Position numbers and translations under genes: made by a program. A DNA stretch of 8,906 bases from Chloroflexota bacterium (GTDB lineage: Bacteria; Chloroflexota; Anaerolineae; Anaerolineales; VGOW01). This document shows positions 5,337-8,906 of the stretch, piece by piece. The notes under the pieces are model-generated. The model was not told the DNA's origin. It worked only from the letters and a program-made list of their open reading frames with translations, and did not search any database. Every line of letters starts with the position of its first letter. Within the stretch, counting starts at the first letter, position 1. The stretch covers positions 1-8,906 of the forward strand of contig JACRLA010000292.1 in assembly GCA_016215145.1 (NCBI GenBank). The letters run 5' to 3'.

Positions 5337-7376
5337 TTATTTCTTCTCTTTTTCCTTCTCCTTTCCTTCTATAGGTCTGTGCATCAACAAACGCGCTTGG
5401 CTGTTCAACCCGCTTTCGCGCTCGCTCTTCTTGATCCGTGTATAGGATCCATCCGGCTGCAAGGAACGAGCTTTGGCGGCATCCGCTAAATAAGTAGCCA
5501 GCACTTCGTCGCGCAGGTGTTTGATCAAACGCGCGTCTTGCACCGGGAAGAGAATCTCCACGCGGCGATCAATGTTGCGCGGCATCAGGTCGGCGCTGCC
5601 TACATAGACCTCCTCTTCGCCGCCGTTGCGGAAGTAGAAGATGCGGCTATGTTCAAGGAAACGCCCGACGATGCTGGTCACTTTGATGTTGTCGCTCACG
5701 CCCGGCACGCCGGGGCGCAGGCAGCACATGCCGCGCACCAGCAGATCGATCTTCACGCCCGCTTGCGATGCTTGATACAACAATTGGATCATCCCTTTAT
5801 CTACCAATGAATTAATTTTGAAAATAAGCTGACCCCTTTTATTTTTACGCTGCTGTTCGATCTCGCGCTTGATCAACGCTTCCATTCGCGCCCGCATATT
5901 GATCGGCGCGACAATTAATTTACGGAAGTTTGTTTTCTCGGAGTAGCCGGTGAGGTAGTTAAACAAATCGGTGGCGTCCGCGCCGATCTCTTTGTCGCAG
6001 GTGAACATGCCAATGTCGGTGTACGTTTGCGCCGTTTGCGTATTGTAGTTGCCGGTGGATACATGAATATAACGACGGATGCTGTCGCCCTCTTTACGAA
6101 TCACCAATGCGATCTTGGAATGTGTCTTCAACCCTAACAACCCATACACTACATGCACGCCTTCCGCTTCCAACGCTCTTGCCCAAGTGATGTTGCTCTC
6201 TTCGTCGAACCGTGCTTTGAGTTCTACTAACACCGCCACTTGTTTGTTGTTGAGACTGGCTTCGAGCAATGCCTCGACCACGGGCGCGTTGCGCCCGACG
6301 CGATACAACGTTTGCTTAATTGCCAACACATCGGGATCATGCGCCGCCGTTTTGAGGAAGTCCACGACAGGCATGAATGAGTCGTACGGGTGATGAAGGA
6401 GAATGTCTTCGCGGCGGATGGCGGCAAAAATGTTGCCGTCGTCGTATCGCCCATCTAACACTTTGGGCGTGGCTGGCACGAAAGGAACTTCCTTGAGATC
6501 GTAACGAGCAATGCTGTAAAGAGTCATCAAACTGCTGAAGCCTAATTGACCGTCAATCGAATAGACATCATTGCGATCCATCTCCAGATTTTCGATCAAC
6601 AGATCGCGGATGCGCGCTGGCATGGCTTCGTTGATGGACATTCGCACCATAACGCGGAAGGGATGCGCCTCGACAACTTTCATGCCAGGGAAGAGCGTGT
6701 GCAAATTGGCGGCGATCACTTGATCGAGCCAGACGAAGTAATGATGAAATGGCACCGTGCCGTCTTTACGCACGCCGCCCGAAGATCGTTTGATGGGCAC
6801 CAAACGAGGCAGAGTGTCCGGCACTTTCACTCTGGCGAATCTCTGCTGACCTTTTTTCTCTTGCACGATCACCGCCAGACTTAAACTTAAATTTGAAATG
6901 TGCGGGAAGGGACGACCCGGATCGAAGGCGAGAGGCGTGAGAACCGGAAACACAACTTCTTGAAAATGTTCTTCAACCTTTTCTCGTTGCGAATCGTTTA
7001 ATTCTTTGTACTCCAAAACGTGAATGCCCGCTTCGTCGAGTTTAGGTTTGATGTCGCTATACCAACACTTGCGGGCATCGTTCATCAAACTCGCCGCCAT
7101 CTTGCGGATCGCCGCGAGCTGTTCCGCCGCCGTCATGCCGTCCGCCGGAATATCTACCACGCCTGCCGCAAGTTGTTGTTTAAGCCCCGCCACGCGCACC
7201 ATGAAAAACTCATCCATGTTGATGCCAACAAACGCCAAAAATTTAACGCGCTCCAACAACGGATTGCGATCATCCTGCGCCTCTTCCAAAATGCGGCGGA
7301 AGTATTCCAGCATACTCAACTCGCGGTTGATGTAGAGCGCAGGGTTTTCGAGGTCAATTTTCTGTTCGTCTGCCAT
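5337..7376 (-). CDS. ppk1: Polyphosphate kinase 1
   Basis: Reversibly transfers the ATP gamma-phosphate to inorganic polyphosphate chains through a phosphohistidine intermediate. All PPK1 regions appear in order: the N domain opening with YINRELSMLEYFRRILEEA (15-33) and NMDEFFMVRVAGLKQQ (53-68), the head domain, and two phospholipase-D-like catalytic domains. His419 in THSK matches the phosphorylated His435 of E. coli, and His576 in EHSRIF matches His592; the 157-residue spacing between them is the same. RYIHVSTGNYN (435-445) is the conserved stretch after the first His. At 679 aa it is full length, apart from a short Lys/Glu tail at the C-terminus. The ATG has a GAGGTG ribosome binding site and a consensus TATAAT upstream. 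Links to the downstream transporter are positional only. Confidence 0.97.
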   Translation of the reverse strand: MADEQKIDLENPALYINRELSMLEYFRRILEEAQDDRNPLLERVKFLAFVGINMDEFFMVRVAGLKQQLAAGVVDIPADGMTAAEQLAAIRKMAASLMNDARKCWYSDIKPKLDEAGIHVLEYKELNDSQREKVEEHFQEVVFPVLTPLAFDPGRPFPHISNLSLSLAVIVQEKKGQQRFARVKVPDTLPRLVPIKRSSGGVRKDGTVPFHHYFVWLDQVIAANLHTLFPGMKVVEAHPFRVMVRMSINEAMPARIRDLLIENLEMDRNDVYSIDGQLGFSSLMTLYSIARYDLKEVPFVPATPKVLDGRYDDGNIFAAIRREDILLHHPYDSFMPVVDFLKTAAHDPDVLAIKQTLYRVGRNAPVVEALLEASLNNKQVAVLVELKARFDEESNITWARALEAEGVHVVYGLLGLKTHSKIALVIRKEGDSIRRYIHVSTGNYNTQTAQTYTDIGMFTCDKEIGADATDLFNYLTGYSEKTNFRKLIVAPINMRARMEALIKREIEQQRKNKRGQLIFKINSLVDKGMIQLLYQASQAGVKIDLLVRGMCCLRPGVPGVSDNIKVTSIVGRFLEHSRIFYFRNGGEEEVYVGSADLMPRNIDRRVEILFPVQDARLIKHLRDEVLATYLADAAKARSLQPDGSYTRIKKSERESGLNSQARLLMHRPIEGKEKEKEKK

Positions 7377-7380
7377 AGCA

Positions 7381-7398
7381 CACCTCGATTCGATTATA
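7381..7398 (-). promoter_or_regulatory. ppk1 promoter -10 and ribosome binding site
   Basis: On the minus strand a perfect TATAAT (7398-7393) is followed by GAGGTG (7386-7381), which lies 4 nt before the ppk1 ATG at 7376. The predicted transcript starts at about 7386, giving a very short leader that begins right at the ribosome binding site. No good -35 is visible at 16-18 nt. The -10 overlaps a plus-strand TATACT (7395-7400) that could serve the divergent glycosyltransferase gene. Confidence 0.6.
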
Positions 7399-7400
7399 CT
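7395..7400 (+). promoter_or_regulatory. Candidate -10 for the divergent glycosyltransferase gene
   Basis: TATACT (5/6 to consensus) on the plus strand overlaps the ppk1 -10 on the other strand. Transcription from it would start about 30 nt before the ATG at 7436. There is no clear -35. If both are used, the two genes compete for one RNA polymerase footprint. Confidence 0.35.
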
Positions 7401-7410
7401 GCGCTATGCA

Positions 7411-7438
7411 AATTATGAATTACGAAGGATGAAGGATG
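7411..7438 (+). repeat. Four 7-bp tandem repeats that contain the ribosome binding site and start codon
   Basis: The bases divide into AATTATG, AATTACG, AAGGATG and AAGGATG. The last unit ends in the ATG start codon at 7436-7438. The GAAGG at 7424-7428 acts as the Shine-Dalgarno, 7 nt from that ATG, which is one repeat length. The preceding copy has its own ATG at 7429, but in another frame. Gain or loss of a unit would leave this geometry mostly intact. Confidence 0.7.
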
Positions 7439-8906
7439 AACAAGAACTTTTGGCGGGCGACTCTCATCGTTACTCTTATCGCGGCATGGCTGCGTTTTTA
7501 TGATCTGACAAACTATCACGGCGGATTACTGCTCGACGAAATTTGGATGGCGTTGAACGCGCGCAATTTGCGCGAAGGGGCTGCCGCCTGCTGCCCCTTA
7601 TACTTTTCTCTTCCGTTTGGCGGACATCCGCTTTTCGTTTACATCTCTTGGCTCGCTCAACTTTTTTTCGCGCCGCCGTTTGCCGGACGCATCCTCTCGG
7701 CGACGCTCGGCACGCTGAGCGTTTTATTTTTAATCTTCGTCCTTCGCTCCTTATTACGGAATGCAAAATCTCCGATTTTGCCCGAAGTCGAAGACTTCGG
7801 ATTCCATTCCAATTGGGTTGGCATCATCGGCGGCTTCACGCTCGCCACCACAGTTTCCCACATCACCTTCAGCCGCGCCGGTTTAGAAACGTTACTTGCT
7901 TCAGTGATCGCCATTCCATTAATTGGGTTGATCTACAAAACGTACGAAACAGAATCATGGAAGTGGGCGATCCTGTGCGGCATGGTTCTGGGTTTGAGCT
8001 TTTATAGCTACGCGCCTGCCGCCGCCTTTCCCATCGCCGTCCTCGCCTTCGCCGTCTGGCGTTTTTTCACGCATCACGCATTACGCAATACGCAATACGT
8101 AACACGCAACACGACTATAAAACTCACTTCGATAATCCTCCTCATCTCCTTCCTCTGTATCACGCCCTTCCTCTACACCCTCTTCTTCACTCCCAACCAA
8201 TACCTCTCACACTTGTTTGGCACCACACAAGCAACGCGCAGCGGCAACTTCGTCACACAGCTATTAATAAACAGCGCCCAAACAATCTGGGGCGTGAGCA
8301 TTTCCGCTCTACCGAATCGTGAATACAACTTTGGCGATCAACCTCTCTTCAACCCCATCGTCTCAATTTTCTTTTGGTTGGGTTTCGCCGTGTCGCTCGT
8401 CAAAGCATGGCACAAACAAGCGGCGCATCAATTAATGATCGTCTGGGCGATATGTGTTTCGTTGCCCACCCTCGCCACCGATCACGCGCCGCACTTTGGA
8501 CGCTGGCTGCAAGCTTTACCCGCCTTTGCATTTTTCGTTGGCGTGGGTGTGATGTGGATGTGGGAACGACTCTCTCTCGCCGTAGCGCAAAATAATCATA
8601 ACTACTCAGCGTCATTGCGAGGAGTGTTCTTCGCGACGAAGCAATCTCATGGCGCGACCGAGATTGCTTCGCAAAGTGCGCTCGCAATGACGAATCATCT
8701 GCTTTCACGATCATCGCGCTTCGGCGCGTCTTTGTTGTTGATCCTGTGTGGCGGCTTCACCTTTTATCATTCCACCGCCACCTATTTTTCTGTTCCCCTC
8801 GACAAACGCGATCAAATGTGGGGCGCGCCGCACCGAACCAACGTCGAGAAAATGATTCAATATACCAAAGACTCACTCGTCTTCGCCTCGCCGATGAACG
8901 TGCCGC
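7436..8906 (+). CDS. GT-C (GT39/ArnT-like) membrane glycosyltransferase, 3' end beyond the window
   Basis: Open without a stop to the window edge: 490 codons plus one base. It is a polytopic membrane protein. Helix 1 spans about 6-20, followed by an extracytoplasmic loop with the acidic pair LLLDEIW (Asp34-Glu35), the place where GT39/ArnT enzymes carry their catalytic or metal-binding acid. GGHPLFVYISWLA (62-74) and FAGRILSATLGTLSVLFLIF (82-101) match the usual second and third helices of these proteins. More helices lie near 127-145, 152-167, 177-210, 231-252, 307-323, 333-345, 360-378 and 428-450. The likely role is moving a sugar from a polyprenyl-phosphate donor to a lipid, protein or polysaccharide at the outer face of the membrane. 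Donor and acceptor are unknown. Repeat elements lie in frame at about residues 108-124, 212-226 and 391-419. The start is supported by GAAGG 7 nt upstream. Confidence 0.85.
   Translation, partial: MNKNFWRATLIVTLIAAWLRFYDLTNYHGGLLLDEIWMALNARNLREGAAACCPLYFSLPFGGHPLFVYISWLAQLFFAPPFAGRILSATLGTLSVLFLIFVLRSLLRNAKSPILPEVEDFGFHSNWVGIIGGFTLATTVSHITFSRAGLETLLASVIAIPLIGLIYKTYETESWKWAILCGMVLGLSFYSYAPAAAFPIAVLAFAVWRFFTHHALRNTQYVTRNTTIKLTSIILLISFLCITPFLYTLFFTPNQYLSHLFGTTQATRSGNFVTQLLINSAQTIWGVSISALPNREYNFGDQPLFNPIVSIFFWLGFAVSLVKAWHKQAAHQLMIVWAICVSLPTLATDHAPHFGRWLQALPAFAFFVGVGVMWMWERLSLAVAQNNHNYSASLRGVFFATKQSHGATEIASQSALAMTNHLLSRSSRFGASLLLILCGGFTFYHSTATYFSVPLDKRDQMWGAPHRTNVEKMIQYTKDSLVFASPMNVP
7758..7805. 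repeat. 48-bp double-hairpin palindrome inside the glycosyltransferase gene
   Basis: Outer arms GGAAT (7758-7762) and ATTCC (7801-7805) enclose two perfect 8-bp hairpins with 3-base loops: GCAAAATC/GATTTTGC (7763-7770 with 7774-7781) and CCGAAGTC/GACTTCGG (7782-7789 with 7793-7800). No base is left unpaired at the junction, so this is a complete three-way junction. At 48 bp (16 codons) it keeps the frame and encodes residues about 108-124, a hydrophilic stretch between two membrane helices. Confidence 0.8.
8069..8113 (+). repeat. 7-bp tandem repeat tract inside the glycosyltransferase gene
   Basis: Six units and a partial one: ACGCATC, ACGCATT, ACGCAAT, ACGCAAT, ACGTAAC, ACGCAAC, then ACG. 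The tract encodes residues about 212-226, a hydrophilic linker between helices ending near 211 and starting near 229. Because 7 is not a multiple of 3, a change of one unit would shift the frame. The consensus resembles the repeat at the start codon of the same gene. Confidence 0.8.
8610..8692. repeat. 83-bp palindromic repeat (TCATTGCGAG family) inside the glycosyltransferase gene
   Basis: Outer arms CGTCATTGCGAG (8610-8621) and CTCGCAATGACG (8681-8692) are perfectly complementary. So are inner arms CGAAGCAATCTC (8637-8648) and GAGATTGCTTCG (8660-8671). An 11-nt loop lies between the inner arms and unpaired segments lie between the nested stems. From memory, repeats with these TCATTGCGAG and GCAATCTC words are dispersed in many genomes, including Chloroflexota, usually between genes. 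Here it is read through and encodes residues about 391-419, between the helix ending near 378 and the one starting near 428. Confidence 0.8.

Noticed and set aside
7758..7805. A tRNA-like or riboswitch fold
   Set aside because: Despite the cloverleaf look, 48 nt is too short, there is no T-loop or anticodon arm, and it lies inside an open coding frame.
7657..7914. Minus-strand frames opposite the glycosyltransferase
   Set aside because: They are antisense to a convincing gene, and their sequence partly comes from the 48-bp palindrome.
7543..8007. Plus-strand frame of 154 codons within the glycosyltransferase region
   Set aside because: It is an out-of-frame shadow. The frame from 7436 stays open to the window edge and carries recognisable GT39 features and helices.
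8069..8113. A CRISPR array or phage attachment site
   Set aside because: The units are only 7 bp with no spacers and no integrase nearby.
8400..8714. Minus-strand frame of 104 codons ending in an Arg/Ser-rich protein
   Set aside because: Its N-terminal part is the translation of the 83-bp palindromic repeat, a common source of spurious proteins, and the rest is antisense to the glycosyltransferase.

Overview
The window looks like part of a chromosome of a Chloroflexota bacterium, probably Anaerolineae. This is inferred from style, not from a database match: a lipoprotein with a Cys-anchored Ala/Pro/Thr-rich linker, a GT39-type membrane glycosyltransferase, mid-range GC, and short palindromic and 7-bp repeats scattered between and inside genes. 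I see no rRNA, tRNA, CRISPR array, transposase or phage gene.

Layout. Almost everything is on the minus strand. Reading from high to low coordinates: ppk1 (polyphosphate kinase, 7376-5337); a 97-nt gap holding a promoter and a strong ribosome binding site; a family-5 peptide-binding lipoprotein (5239-3491); a 103-nt gap filled by a large palindrome; two peptide/nickel-type ABC permeases with a 1-nt overlap (3387-2416 and 2416-1475); a VapBC-like toxin-antitoxin pair with a 1-nt overlap (1442-1182 and 1182-763); and peptide deformylase (745-146). On the plus strand, divergent from ppk1, a GT-C/GT39-like membrane glycosyltransferase starts at 7436 and runs off the right edge. It is open to the last base, 490 codons.

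The most striking region is the first 160 bases. Reading leftward out of the end of def there is a TTGACA-17-TACAGT promoter, then a 22-codon reading frame that begins right at the predicted transcription start and carries seven consecutive His codons. A segment follows that can pair with the 5' arm of the next hairpin, and then a strong GC-rich hairpin with a T tail at the window edge. This is the architecture of a histidine-operon attenuator (compare enterobacterial hisL, which also has seven consecutive His codons). It predicts that a histidine biosynthesis, charging or uptake gene lies just beyond the left edge, on the minus strand.

How the genes fit together. The binding lipoprotein and the two permeases are the extracytoplasmic and membrane parts of a peptide importer; its ATPase genes are not here. 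The palindrome between the lipoprotein and the first permease could lower permease expression relative to the lipoprotein. VapBC has its own likely leaderless promoter and may read into def. The glycosyltransferase gene carries three different repeat elements in frame, all in hydrophilic stretches between membrane helices, and its start codon sits inside another 7-bp repeat tract.
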